Shown piece by piece: positions 47,209-58,787 of a DNA stretch of 64,000 nt. Within the stretch, counting starts at the first letter, position 1; each line of letters opens with the position of its first letter. The DNA is from Pseudomicrostroma phylloplanum (Eukaryota; Basidiomycota; Exobasidiomycetes; Microstromatales), in NCBI GenBank assembly GCA_039545275.1, contig BCHS01000002.1, forward strand, positions 806,001 through 870,000, written 5' to 3'. The notes below the pieces were generated by a model that did no database searches, was not told where the DNA came from, and was given only the letters and a program-made list of their open reading frames with translations. The translations under genes were made by a program, and so were the position numbers.

Positions 47209-50200
47209 ATGTCGAGCGATTCTGATCCCGTCGGTCTCATCTCGGATGCCCTGGTACGTATTGCATAGTCATTGCGTGGATCGGGGCCATGCATTGCACT
47301 CGCTCACAGGCTCTCACATTGCTTCTCTTCCACAGAACTCATCCTCTCAGACGAGCACGTCACAAGTGGGAATCGCTACAGCAGCCTATGTGGGCATCGC
47401 AGTTGTAACGCTCTTCATCTTCTGCCTCTTGAGGCCCAACAACAAAATCGTCTACCAGCCCAAGTTAAAGTATGCGGAAGGTGACAAGCGGCCGCCTCCG
47501 ATGTCGGATGGCCTGTTCAGCTGGATCTCCCCTGTACTCAGACACAAAGAAGCAGACCTTCTGCCCCTTGTCGGCCTCGATGCCGTCACTTTCCTACGCT
47601 TCTGCCGGATGGTCCGCAACATTATCACAGTCCTCGCAATCGTGATGTGCGCTGTGCTCATCCCGGTGGATGTGTCCTATAACCTGACCGCTGGCAAGAG
47701 CAGCTCTTCGAAGCAAGCCGGATTGAACATCCTCACCATGGCCGACATCTCTGGCGCGTTCATCTGGGCTCATGTGGCAATGAGCTACATTGGGACCGTT
47801 ATCGCCTTGGGATTCATCTGGCACAATTACCGGCATATGGTCCGTCTGCGCTGGGAGTGGTTCCGGTCAGAGGAATATCAGTCCCATCTCTACGCGCGAT
47901 CCCTGATGATCACCGGTGTATCTCGCCAGCAAAGGTCAGACCAAGCCCTCGCCGGATTGCTGTCCTCCATTGGTATGCCTTATCCGACGACCGACGTACA
48001 CATCTCGCGCGTTGTCGGCCAGCTTCCCGAACTCATAGAGGAGCATGACAACACTGTCCGTCAACTCGAAAAGGTCTTGGCTAAATGGCTCAAGGGCAAG
48101 GATACTGTCCCGACTACCAGACCTCAGATGCGGCTTGGTGGCTTCTGTGGCCTTGGCGGCAGAAAGGTCGATGCAGTGGATTATCTCACCAAACGCATCA
48201 ACTTACTCGAGGAAGGTGTCAACCAATGGAGGGAGCGCATTGGAGAGAAGAAGCCAGAGTCCTATGGCTTTGCTGCGATGGCAACGGTACCCTTCGCTCA
48301 TGCAGCTGCCAAGTCGCTGCGAGGCAAACATCCCCGTGGTGTTACCATTGCACTTGCTCCTCCTCCCAGAGATATTCTGTGGCAGAACCTGACCCTCACC
48401 AGGTTTCAGAGGGCCAAATCGAGTTCGTGGGGCTTCTTTATCCTCTCTGTCCTCCTCTTCGTCAACGCGGTACCTCTGCTGGCAGTCGCACTTATCTCTC
48501 AGATGTCCAAGTTCACTGGTGTCCTTGGATTCCTTGCGACCTGGCAATCGAAGAGCCAGTACACATTCTCTGCAGTCGCGGGTCTCGCCCCGCCCGCCAT
48601 TTCGGGTCTCTTCGGCTACTTCCTCCCTCCTCTCATGCGCAAGATCGGTAAATACCGAGGTGTCACCACAAGGAACAAGCTCGATCGCGTCATTACCTCA
48701 CAGTACTTTGGCTTCTTGGTCATCTCGCAATTCTTGATCTTCACGCTAGTTGGTGTCGCAGTCACCACCATCGCACAGATCGTCGAACAGGTGCAAGACG
48801 ATGAAAGCGTTGACTCTATTCTCGGCTATCTGAGCGGAGTTGTTCTCGGCACTGTGAAGTACCAGTATCTCAACATGGCCAACTACTGGCTCACATGGGT
48901 TGCGCTACGCCTCTTCGTCATCACCTTTGACATGTCACAAGCCCTCAAGCTCATCCTGACTTGGATCCAATCTGCCTTCCTTGGCCGCACTCCACGCGAT
49001 ATCCGACACTTCACGAAACCCCCGTCTTTCGAATATTCGGTCTACTATGCCAACATGCTTTTCATCTTTGCCGTCGGCATGCTATACGCCTGTCTGGCAC
49101 CACTGGTCCTGGCCTTCATAGCGGTCTGCCTGTGGGCGACCTGCTTCCTTCTCAAGTACATCCACATGTATGTGGCCGTCACGAAGAACGAGTCAGGCGG
49201 TCGTCTCTGGCGAGTTGTCGTCAATCGCCTCTTCGTCTGCATCATTTTCATGCAGCTTGTGCTGGCCCTCGCTGTCGCTCTCGAGCAGCACTACGAGGCC
49301 TTTGCCTGTCTCCCACCTGTCCTGATCGTCGTTGGCTTCAAGATCTACTGTCGCCGAGTCTTCGATCGCGAGTACGACTGGTACATTCCCGACGCCAACG
49401 AGATCTCCAAGCTCAAGGCCCACACCGGAGACGCGAGCCACAAACGTCTCGCAAGACGTTTCGGACATCCCTCGCTACACCAGAAACTCTTCACGCCCAT
49501 GGTCCATGCCAAGATTAAACATCTTTTGCCCAAGGTCTATGAAGGTCGTCTGGACGACGTTGGTATCCAAGATGTCGATGGCTTCAAGGCTGGCGTGGAG
49601 GAGGTCAACGGTGGACTCAAAATCGCTGCCGTCGAGGAGCAAGACTGCGTCTACGACCCACATTTGGACAACGATGCTGCTTCGATCTTCTCGAGTACAA
49701 CCGTTGGTCGACCTTTGGGTGGTGCTTCCCCAGGACCGCCTTCGAGGTCAGGTACCTTCGATCCTCGATTCCAAGCTCAGTATAACAACTACATGGCGGG
49801 CGGGCCCGGCACACGCAGTGTTGAGGCATTCGAGATGGGCGCAATGTCGTATGGATCGCAAGAGAATCTGCTGGAGAAGACGTCTCAATTTGCTCCAGGG
49901 CGTTCCGGACCTGGAAGCCATCAACCTACCCGTCAGGGCTCCGTCAACACGATGATGACGTTCAACAACTCCTCCACTCGACCGTCTCCCGCTGCCGAGT
50001 TTGCGCCCAACATCTATCAGCATTCAAATCAGGGCTCAATGAGCTCTCTGAATTACTTCCCGCCATCTGGACCTAACCAGCTGGCCGGCCGACAGCCTGT
50101 AGTCGCTGCTTCAGACCAGTACGCCGGGTCAGCTCCTGCATACGCTAGTCCTCAGAGCTACTCGCCACAGATACTCCCCCAGGGCGCAGCGCCAGCTGCG

Positions 50201-50578
50201 CCTGCTGGTCGAGCCTCTCCTGGTCCTGCAATCGGCTACAACACGCCGCCTCAGAGGATGGGTACGGGCCCTTCTCCAGTGTATAACAATGTGCCCCTCC
50301 CCGCTGCCCAGCGCACAATGTACCAGCCTGGTCCACCACGCAGCTATGCCCCATCTCAGGTGCAGGGCCCTCCTTCATCCGTCGGACCGGCCCCAATGTA
50401 CACAGACCCAAGCGAGGGTGACGCCTCTTCAGCGGCTGCTGCAATGTACGGTGACGGCGGTGCTGGAGCTCAGCCTGCCTACCCACCGGCCCGGCAGTAC
50501 ACGTCCTCTCCTGGCAGACAACCAGGCTACCCACCTCATTCCGGTAATGGGGCGGGCTACAGACCACCTCCCCAATAG
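47209..50578 (+). CDS. CSC1: CSC1/OSCA-type calcium-permeable stress-gated channel
   Basis: This membrane channel family (DUF221, RSN1/PHM7) conducts cations on osmotic or mechanical stress. Exon 1 is 47209-47253 (15 codons, MSSDSDPVGLISDAL), intron 47254-47335, and exon 2 is 47336-50578; the protein is 1095 aa. The first TM segment (VGIATAAYVGIAVVTLFIFCLL) is followed by a late-exocytosis-type N-terminal region (DGLFSWISPVLRHKE, GLDAVTFLRF). The cytosolic domain begins near SLMITGVSRQQRSDQ, and the 7-TM core covers roughly residues 430-780 (VLLFVNAVPLLAVALISQMS, FTLVGVAVTTIAQIV, FAVGMLYACLAPLVLAF). The last ~220 residues are Pro/Gly/Tyr/Gln-rich and disordered. The frame upstream of 47336 is different, so the short first exon is needed. 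Paralogues such as RSN1 and PHM7 are possible, so the symbol is a family label. Confidence 0.88.
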
Positions 50579-51121
50579 ACGGGGCGTCGAAAATCGTCGT
50601 TCTGGGTTGGTCCCAGCGGCCACGCTCTCTCTCTCTGCCCACTAAATGTATTTGTCACCACTTCTTCCGGACTCCCCTCACGAACACTCATTCCCATCCT
50701 TTGACCTCACGACAACGAACTCGTACTTCATCGCGTCCACTATCGCTCTCGGTTGCGGCCACGCACCCGAATTTCCACGCTGCAAGAACAGCCGGCTCTC
50801 CGCAAGACCCAGGGTCACCCTGCTCCTGATGGTTTCCGGGCTCATTCCCGTCTCTTGCAGATTACAAGGTCTTCCCACGGACATGCCGTCACGTTGCCTC
50901 GCTCTGTGTTCTCCGCTCTATGCCTCTTATTGCTGTCAGACTAGCGCACAGCCTGTAGTCCCTTTCCTCAGACGGCTGCAGTTTTCTCAGGAGCTTGCCT
51001 CGAGTAGCAGTATGTCCTCTCTTTTCACATCATTTCACGTTTACAAATAGATTTGCTTCATTGCCCTTTCAGTCCGAATCGGTATGAGTGGATTCTCAAT
51101 CGTTATCAACTCTAGCCTATC
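50579..51121. other. Intergenic between convergent CSC1 and IMPase genes
   Basis: These 543 bp carry two 3' ends. The stretch contains a TCTCTCTCTC run at 50628-50638, and no gene is supported. Confidence 0.45.
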
Positions 51122-52299
51122 TCAGGCCTCCCACTCGTCCATCGCCTCAAAGAATTCCTTGAGCAGCCCACCCTGTTGTTCCCTCCCACTCCTCTCGCCT
51201 TTGCCATCTTCCCCTGCAGGCAAATCACCAATGGCCCGCACGCAGCAGTACTTTCTACCTTGGAGAATCTCTGGTGTGACGAGACCTAGGTCGGGAGAGT
51301 TGGAGGAGAGGAGAGAGAGGGTGTGGCTCTTGGATCCGACTGTGAGACCGCCGCTGTTGGGTGCGGATCGACAAGAGAGAGAGAGGGGGGAAGCAGTCAG
51401 TTCCCATCTGTGCACTGCCTTGGCTCAGCGGACGAGGGGGTATTGGCTTCCACTCACGCTTCATTGACCATGACCCAACCAGCAGCCACGTCCCACGCCC
51501 AACATCCAATCTCATGGTAGAGGGAAACAGCTCCCTCTGCCACTAGACAGCAGCTGAGTGCCGCCGACCCGATACTCCTAATCCCCTGGACCATATTCCC
51601 CTCTTCGGAGCAAAGACGCTCCATCGTCCTTGCCTTTTTCCCCACAATCTCCTGCCGTCTATCCGACCCCCACTCGAGTGCGATCAGCGCCTGCTTCAGC
51701 GAAGGGAGAGGTAAAGGACGTTGTAGAGGTAGTTGGCGGGGAGGGGTATCGGCCGGAGTCACGAGGAAGGAGCCGGACCCGGCGAGACCGTAGTAGAGAC
51801 GGTCCAGGAAGGGGGCGTAGACTACGCCGATGACGAGCTTTTGCTTGTAGGCTAGAGCGAGGGAGATGCAGCAGAAGGGGAAGGCATTGACGAAGCTGAG
51901 AGGGCATGGAGAATTGAAGTAAGCAGCCGAATCCATCAGGAGAAGGGGATCTCGTCCAGCTGCTGAGACTTACTTGGTCGTACCATCAATGGGATCACAA
52001 ATCCACGTCGGCTCCTCTCCCAGCTTATTCTCCTCTCCCGCAGCCCAAGACTCTTCCCCAATAAATTTATGATGTGGGTACGTCTCTCCAATCCTCTTCT
52101 TTACCAGTTCTTCTGTAGCCTTGTCGGTTTCTGTGACCAAGTCGGCGGAGTTCTTCTTAAGGATGGAGGAAAAGTCGGTGGAGATAGAGGCGGCGAGGTC
52201 GGCTCGGCCTGTGCGGATGAGGTGACCTGCTTCCTTGGAGAGGGAGATGGCGAAGGCGAGGAGCTCTTCTGCGTTGAACCTGGTTGACGACGACGCCAT
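51122..52299 (-). CDS. INM1: Inositol monophosphatase
   Basis: The enzyme hydrolyses inositol monophosphate in the cytosol to release inositol. Exons are 52299-51974, 51895-51458 and 51353-51122, giving 331 aa. Metal-binding motifs are all present: GEES (81-84), DPIDGTTNF (102-110, restored across intron 1) and the C-terminal WAWDVAAGWVMVNEAGG. The length is slightly above the ~270-300 aa norm because of a Pro/Leu-rich insertion (PADTPPRQLPLQRPLPLP) and a longer C-terminus rich in Glu and Gly. Fungal QutG-like quinate-pathway phosphatases belong to the same family and cannot be separated by eye. It is divergent from the Ish1-like gene. Confidence 0.92.
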
Positions 52300-53074
52300 G
52301 ATGGACAGTGCTAAAGTCTAGTGTATACGATGGACAGAGATGGTAGACAGAAGATACGGAAAGCACTACACTTCCTCCCTCTACCACGTTCCGAAGACCC
52401 GCCCCGCCGCCTTGACCACCGCGATTTAGTCTACTCAGGCTTCTACGCCGCACACCGGAACGGAAGGGAAAGCAAATTATGTAGGATCACCACTTTGCGG
52501 GAACCTTCTTCGACTGTTACCTGGTGCGCCCCCTGCTGCTGCTGAATCTCATCATCGCAGGACCACGAGCATCGAGGCAGGCAGCGCCTTGCTTGCCTCG
52601 TTGGGTCTGGAGTCCAAGCCTAGGTGAGAAGCACGGAGTCTTTGCAGGGCCTAGGCTGTGTAGGGCGAGTGAGGCCTTGCTTGCTTGGGTAGTTTGACAA
52701 GCGAAGGAGCGAGGTGAGTGTGGGGGACGTGCGACAATGCCGGTGATGCTCTCTGGCGGGGGGGCAGGCATGACCTCTGGTGCAGTGCCTGGCGCCGTGT
52801 CGGAAGGACCCTTTTTGGCGCGATGACGTTGTGCAGAGTGACGTCGAGGAAGAAAAGCCACGTCGTCGAAACTCAGTGTGGAGATCATCACCACACGCAC
52901 ACACACGCACACACCCGCACTAGGGCAGCTAGGCAGAGGCAAGCGCCATGGTGCAAACGACGTGGCTCTTGCCTCATTGAAGCTCTAACGGATGCCTCTT
53001 CAATTGCAACCCTTCGTCTTCTCTTCCATCTTGATCACTACCATCAATCACTCATACCCCATCACATACTCACA
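52300..53074. other. Divergent promoter region, IMPase / Ish1-like
   Basis: This 775-bp region contains an alternating CACACGCACAC tract at ~52890-52918 and no supported gene. The 70 bp before 53075 (CATCAATCACTCATACCCC) look like a leader. Confidence 0.5.
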
Positions 53075-54536
53075 ATGATTGCAAACCGTTTCCTCTCCGT
53101 AGGCCTCGTCGCCCTATGCCTCGTCCTCGCTGCCGGCACTCAGCCAGCCCGAGCTGACTGGATTCAGGATGCCACTGCCGGTGGCCAGCGAGTCTTCCAG
53201 GCCGCCTTTGACTCCTGGACCGAGTAAGTGGCAACTGCATTCTTGGGGAAGAGTGGACAGCATCACTGACGTTGTACCCTCCCTTTTTTTCTGTTCTGCC
53301 CTCCAGGAGCGACCTCCGATCGTACCTTCTCGAGCGAGGAATCCTCTCCCCCACCTCCACCCGTGAGCAGCTCGTAGTCCTTGCCAAGCAAGACTACAGC
53401 GCCCTGGGTAGCTCCGCTGGTGCCGCCCAGGCTTCGGTTTCATCCGCTTACAATGCGGCTGCTCAGTCTGCCTACTCGCTGGCCTCTTCTGTTGAATCTG
53501 GAGTACGTGCTCAAGCCTCCTCTGCCGGGTCTGTTGTGGGCACCGACTTACCAAACTCGGCTTCTTCCTTGGCATCACAGGCTTCCGCTTCTGCTTCTTC
53601 CCTCAGCTCAGCTGGCTCCTCTGGCATCAGCTCTGCTTCCGCAAACGCTCCCAACGCTTCCTCCTTGAGCAAGGACGCCTCCAAGAGCGCTTCGTCCCTC
53701 AGCGGCAAGGTCGCAAAGGGTGCCTCGTCTGTTAGCGGTGACGCTGCAGGCGCCGCTTCTCAGGCCAGCAAGTCGGCTTACGGTGCCGCTTCCGACGCCA
53801 GCAAGTCTGCCTCTTCGGCCCTTGCCCACGCCACAAAGGAGGTCATGAAGTCCTTTGACTCCAGCAAGGACTACGTCTACAGCGGCTGGAAGGAGTGAGT
53901 ACACGGCGAAGAGTCTTTGCAAGAGACGTGCCGATGGCTGATAATTTTTACCTTGTTTCCCCCCCCCCCCTCTTCAGCGCTGAGCTGAAGAAGTGGCTCG
54001 TCGACAACGGCATCGTCAAGAGCGACTACCAGGCCAAGCGTGACGACTACATCAAGCTCGTGACTGACAACTACAACTCCGTCACCGACACCTCGTCCTA
54101 CTGGTCTGCCTGGACCGACTCGGACCTGCGCAACTGGCTCATCGCCAATGGCTACCTCAAGTCCGAGGCCGAGGCCACCCGTGACCAGCTCCTGGCCGAC
54201 GCTCAAAAGTACGGAAGCGACCTTGCCGAGACTGGACGCTCCTACGCCAGCTGGTCCGACAGCAAGATCAAGGAGTACCTCTCTGCCACTGGCCTGAACA
54301 AGACTCCCACCACCAGGGAAGGTCTGATGAGGGAGATGAGGGCCCGTTACGTGCCCCAGAAGGGATACCTCGACCAGATCAAGGACGGAGTGAGGGACTT
54401 TATCGCTGGCTCGCACGATGCGGCCGGCAAGGTGCACCAGGGTGGAGCCGCCGCTTCTGTCTCGGCTTCGTCGGCTGCTAGCGCTGCCTCCAACAGCGCT
54501 TCTTCCGCCAACGCCAGGGTCCACTCTGAGCTCTAG
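53075..54536 (+). CDS. Ish1/Msc1-like protein with four Ish1 repeats and a signal sequence
   Basis: Exons are 53075-53223, 53307-53894 and 53978-54536, giving 431 aa. An N-terminal hydrophobic leader (FLSVGLVALCLVLAAG) fits entry to the ER or nuclear envelope. Four Ish1-type helical repeats are present: SWTESDLRSYLLERGI, GWKDAELKKWLVDNGI, AWTDSDLRNWLIANGY and SWSDSKIKEYLSATGL, each followed by a short TREQL or KRDDY-type helix. Both introns interrupt the WTE/WKD codon at the same place (after GA), so the exon pattern follows the repeat. Between repeats 1 and 2 lies ~130 residues of Ser/Ala/Lys-rich sequence (KSASSLSGKVAKGASS), resembling LEA-type disordered protein. S. pombe Ish1 is a stress-induced nuclear envelope protein; a similar stress role is inferred. 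Confidence 0.82.
53959..53970 (+). repeat. 12-C homopolymer at intron 3' end
   Basis: Twelve consecutive C residues form the pyrimidine tract just before the acceptor TCTTCAG at 53971-53977. The length of such a run is prone to sequencing error, but it is intronic and does not affect the frame. Confidence 0.9.
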
Positions 54537-55023
54537 ATCGCTTCGCACCATATTTTGACGCGACAGTGGACTTGTAGCAATGAGTTGGGGCTACTTGGAT
54601 ATGGCGGCTGGGTGAGCTGAAGGAGAAGGTTGGAAGTAGAAATCAGTCCCTGTATGAAGGGTAAACGTTAGTGTTCTCTTGTTCAGTTCAAACTTTTCGC
54701 ACTGGATACCAAAATCAGTCGTGCATTTATTTGTCTTTCTGTGTCCCTCGTCTGAAGTCTGTTCACCACGCTCAGAGGTGTATGAGAAGAGTGTGGTGAT
54801 TGCTGCAAGTCTGGTGTAGAGAGAAAGATCGTGTTGCTCGTTGACAAAATTATCAACTAAGTTGTGTGCATGGGACTATTTGAGCGAAGCACTTCTCAGA
54901 CCTATGTCCTTGTTCTCTTCGTTCTGCTGTGATGTCAAAGCCAGACGCCGGTCTTGAGGTCAGCGAATGCTCGAGCGCAGACCGACCAGGCAGACCCTGG
55001 CGTCTCTCCAGGTCTATTTAAAC
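54537..55023. other. Intergenic between convergent Ish1-like and CSN7 genes
   Basis: This 487-bp region carries two 3' ends and is AT-richer than its flanks. No gene or element is supported. Confidence 0.45.
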
Positions 55024-56111
55024 TCACTTCTTCTTGAGACTACCTCCCTTCTTTGCCTCAGATCCGTCCAAGTCCATCGCGTCGTCGCCGGCGTCTTGCC
55101 AGCCCATGGAACCACCTACGTCTCCTCCCCCGCCTCCGTAGCCGGGGTGTGAGCCGCTGGGAGGTTGTTTCAATGCGGCAGAAAGGACATTTGCAAGGTC
55201 TCGCTCGTGGGCGTTGCGGACGTATGCCGCTTCGGCGGACTCTGCCTTGGCTCGGTCGATGCGCTGGGAGAGTTCCGCAAGAAGAGACGTCGTCGTATCG
55301 CCCCTGTGTAGTAAGGTCGTTATGTCAGTAAAGGCATTGTGCGAAGCGCTAGGCTCGACATGCTGCACGGCAGTCGTATTGCTCACCAAGCTCGCAAGGC
55401 GTCTTCCATCTGCTTCAGCTCCCCATCCCCTCCCACGTCTCTGCCCATGACTGAGTCGACGTGGAATCTTCCGCTCCTCTGATCGAACCTGCCCGTCAAA
55501 AGTCCAGCATAGATGGCTTCGATGATGACGTCCTCAAGCGCTCGAATGGTCGTGAGATCCTTGAGCGCAGATTGGTCATCAGCAGAGCTAGCACTGCTGC
55601 CACTCCCTCCGATGCCGTCGAATTGCAGATTCCCATCGGCGATGTAAACATTGAGCTTCAACTCGCTAAGAAGGCGAGCGTAATCGAGTGTGCGTGCCGA
55701 ACTTGCTAGGGAGACGAGGGTGAGCTGACGGAGCTTGCTGATGTGATTCTGGGTCAGGGTGGGGTAAGAAGCGGGCGAGGCGAGATAATCGGACAGGGTG
55801 CCGTACAGGAAGAGGTTCAAGAGGGCCGTGCTGCTCGCGTATGTCGAGTCTTGTGCCAGCTGTACCGTTCGTTCCCAGAGGAGAGGAGGTCAGCATAGTG
55901 CTTTGCTGGGGAAGCGCTCGATCTTGGCTCCACTCACCGCTACCACACCCTCTGCATGCGCCAATTCCGAGAAGAGGTAGCAGCCCTGAGCAGCTGTAGC
56001 TTCCACGATGAGCTTGGCTGCTGCTGCTCCTCGAGCCGATTTGGCAAGGAGCAGCAATGGCTCCAGCCTGGCTAGGGAAGACGACGATGCCCGTGAGGCC
56101 GAGACTGTCAT
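55024..56111 (-). CDS. CSN7: COP9 signalosome subunit 7 (PCI domain)
   Basis: CSN7 is a PCI-domain scaffold subunit of the COP9 signalosome, which removes NEDD8 from cullins. Exons are 56111-55938, 55859-55387 and 55303-55024, giving 308 aa. The N-terminus (LARLEPLLLLAKSARGAAAAKLI...GCYLFSELAH) matches CSN7. The PCI core shows LLNLFLYGTLSDYL, HISKLRQLTLVSLAS, LRALEDVI-like TIRALEDVIIEAIYAGLLTG, and RSGRFHVDSVMGRDV. Exon 3 supplies the coiled SLLAELSQRIDRAKAESAE helix and a Gly-rich, Lys-ending tail. A Ser-rich insert (GGSGSSASSADDQS) splits the PCI winged-helix part. It is divergent from YRB2. Presence of CSN7 suggests a canonical signalosome. Confidence 0.9.
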
Positions 56112-56428
56112 CGTTGATGGTGAGTGGTAGAGGAAGGCGTGGGGAAGGTACGACGTCCGAGCGTCGTGGAGTGAGTGAGTGTCAATCAGTCCTCGTCAGC
56201 CTCAACGGAAAGGGAGAGTCGGATCGGGATGCGCGAGGCGAGGCGAGGCGACGCTGCCACACATCTCCATCAAACACCTAGTCGCCCGCACCATCACTAC
56301 CTTCCCCTGGTCTTTGCCCTACCAATTGTGCAAAAGCTTCGGCGGTAGAGCCCTGGTCATTGCTCCATCTCAAGCTCAGACTTCTCCAAGAGCTCCTCAG
56401 GCCTCTTCTGCAGGACACTGTGACCACA
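56112..56428. other. Divergent promoter region, CSN7 / YRB2
   Basis: This 317-bp region between start codons contains GAGGCGAGGCGAGGCGA at ~56235-56251, a run of the same pentamer seen upstream of DED1. No gene is supported. Confidence 0.55.
56235..56251. repeat. (GGCGA)n short tandem repeat between CSN7 and YRB2
   Basis: Three GGCGA units in direct repeat occur in the divergent promoter, matching the longer run at ~26455-26478. Confidence 0.8.
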
Positions 56429-58474
56429 ATGACCAGTGAAGAGGTGAAAGATCAGCCTCGGCCCGAAACCCACAGTCAGGAAAGTGCCGTAGTTCCTGGC
56501 AAGGCCAATGTCGAGCAGGTGAAGCCGGTCGCGGTGACGCCGACAGAGACTGTCGCTGAGACGAAGGGCGAGTCTGCCCCAGCTAGCCCGCCGAGCAAGA
56601 CTGGCGAAGCTGGCAAAGTGTCACGCGACGCTCATGGTGAGTGGGGAGATGTTTGCGGATAGAGACCTGCGCGGGTTCGCTAAAGACGACCTCCGCCTTG
56701 CCCCTTGACCGACCAGCAGAAGAGTCTCTGAGCCGGAAGAGAGATCGAGAGGGCAGCGTGGAACCCAGCTCAGCTCCCTCGGCTGTCAAGAGCCCCTCCG
56801 ATGTTCTGCCAGCAAAGAAGAACAGGCTGCTCGGCTCTGTGAGCGACTCGGGCGAGAAGGCTGGCGAAGATGACTCGACCGCCGCTGTGACGGCCCAGGA
56901 CTCTCAGACTGTGGCCAAGACTGAGACGGGAGACAGCGAGAAGGTCGGACAAATCAGACAGAGGGTGGAGGAGTTGAGCTACGACGAGCGCGAAACGAAG
57001 AGGGCAGACCTCGGAGAGAAGCGCCGCTCTTCCGACACCGAGCACGCCTCGAGTGGTAGCAGTGGCACAGCGGGAGAAGTCAAGAAGGCAGCAGATCCAG
57101 CACCAGTACCAACGCCAGCACCGCCTGCCCTGGCAGCGGCGACTCCTTCACGGAAGCAGCCCACCTTCTCTTCATTCTCGGCATCCTCGTCTCCATTCGC
57201 AAGCTCGAGCGCAAGCGCAGGCGTTTCCGGACCGAGCTGGCTGGCTGGCTCGTCGGGGACCGGCTCTTCCTCCTCGTCCTCAGCATCGCCCTCTGCGTCT
57301 TCAACCTTTGGCAGCGCTAAGATCGCCAGACCCTCAGGCGGCATGAGTGGTACCACGGGTGCTATCAAGCCCAGCACGCTCGGAGGCGAGTCACCGGCGG
57401 TAGATGAAACAGCTCGGGCATCGAGCTCACCTGCGCCGGCCAGCAGCTCAAGCAGAGGGGCACCCTCGAGCTCTGCTGCTCCGCCTGCCAAGTCGTCTGC
57501 CGGTCTGGGTTTCGGGGCTTTCGCTGCATCTCGACCCTTCACTGGCGGGAGCAGACCCTCTGGGAGCACACCGGCCGCGGCGCCTGGGTCAGCTTCGGCG
57601 TCTAAGCAGTCAGATGATGCGGAAGCTGTCAAGAGCCCTCCAGCGGGAGAGTCGATCTTTGATCAGCAACAAAGTACCGGGGACGAGACCGGGCAAGGCA
57701 ACGACGCAGTGACAGAAGAGGCCGAGAATGGAGACGAGGCCAAGAGCAAGGTCAAGGTCCAGAGTCTGACAGAGGCGGAACGTGAGTGGTTGGAGGAAGG
57801 CGAAGATGCTTTGGTGTGAGATTACTGATCCCTTCCCGCATGTTTCGCAAATCCTGCCCCATACAGTCGCTACAGGAGAGGAACACGAGCGCACCATGCA
57901 CTCTGTACGAGCCAAGCTGTACACGATGAGCAAAGATGGGGACGATGGTACTAGCGCAGATGGGACATGGAAAGAGCGGGGTACTGGCACATTGAGGGTC
58001 AATGTGCCCAAGGACATGAGAGCTCAGGCGCAAGGGGGAGCAAGGCTAGGTAAGTCAATGTCATAATCCGACTGCGTGAGGTCAGACAATTGACAGCGAG
58101 GCGTCTCCTTGGTTGCTTCCACTCATGCAGTCATGCGGGCCGAAGGAGTTTTCCGTCTCATTCTCAACGTTGCTCTGTTCAAGGGCATGAAAGTCGAGCT
58201 GGCCCAAGACAAATTTGTGCGTATCGTCGCGCTTGAAGCCGGAAAACTGGTGCATTTTGCCATCAAGGTGTCCAATCCTGCTGCAGCCTTTGAGCTCTTC
58301 AAGGCCGTCAAGCGTCACATTCCTCTTGCTTCCACGCCTAGTGGGGCAGGGACAAATGGAAGCGACCGCACTGCTCCGCCGGCATTGCCGCCACGTTCCT
58401 CGAAGGCTACTGGCTTTGCTTTCCATGCGCGCGATGAGGGTGGGGAGGAGCCAAGGGGAGATGAAGCCGCCTAG
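56429..58474 (+). CDS. YRB2: Ran-binding protein, Yrb2/RanBP3-like
   Basis: Yrb2 is a nuclear Ran-GTP-binding cofactor for Crm1-dependent export. Exons are 56429-56636, 56720-57781, 57867-58049 and 58131-58474, giving 598 aa. The N-terminal two-thirds are disordered, with EESLSRKRDRE early and FG-like GFGAF at the end of the Ser/Ala-rich part. The RanBD1 domain begins LATGEEHERTMHSVRAKLY, continues TWKERGTGTLRVNV and, across the last intron, RLVMRAEGVFRLILNVALFKGM, then VRIVALEAGKLVHFAIKV. The RanBD spans residues ~424-560. Order and length fit Yrb2 rather than Nup2 because few FG repeats are present. The exon 2 acceptor is a tandem NAGNAG (CCAGCAG), so a one-residue variant is possible. Confidence 0.9.
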
Positions 58475-58787
58475 AGGGAAACCAAGTAGCAAGCAAAGGC
58501 GAGTGAAGGGGCAGCGTTGTAGTGGTGTCAATCGGTGAACAAGACTATGAAGCTATTGCCTCGAGAGGCCCGGTGAGAGGTCTGTGCTCCTTGTGCGCTT
58601 CAGTAGTTGATCAAGCAAATGGCATGTAGTGGCCCGGACGTACTTATGCTGTGTTCGGCCAAACACATTCATGCGTGTCGTCTCTTGCGTCCATCTGCCC
58701 TCCTCAAATCCGAAAGCTGGACTTTCACCATTCGCAATCCCCTCGTTCCGACCTCCTCGCATTGGTCTTCGCCTCCCACGTTCCAGG
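58475..58787. other. Intergenic, YRB2 to secreted protein A
   Basis: This 313-bp stretch between two plus-strand genes has no supported gene. It must hold the promoter of secreted protein A. Confidence 0.45.

Noticed and set aside
47036..47335. Long in-frame extension before CSC1 exon 2
   Set aside because: The extension has no start in the right context and runs through the intron. The short first exon at 47209-47253 with a GTACGT donor restores a sensible N-terminus.
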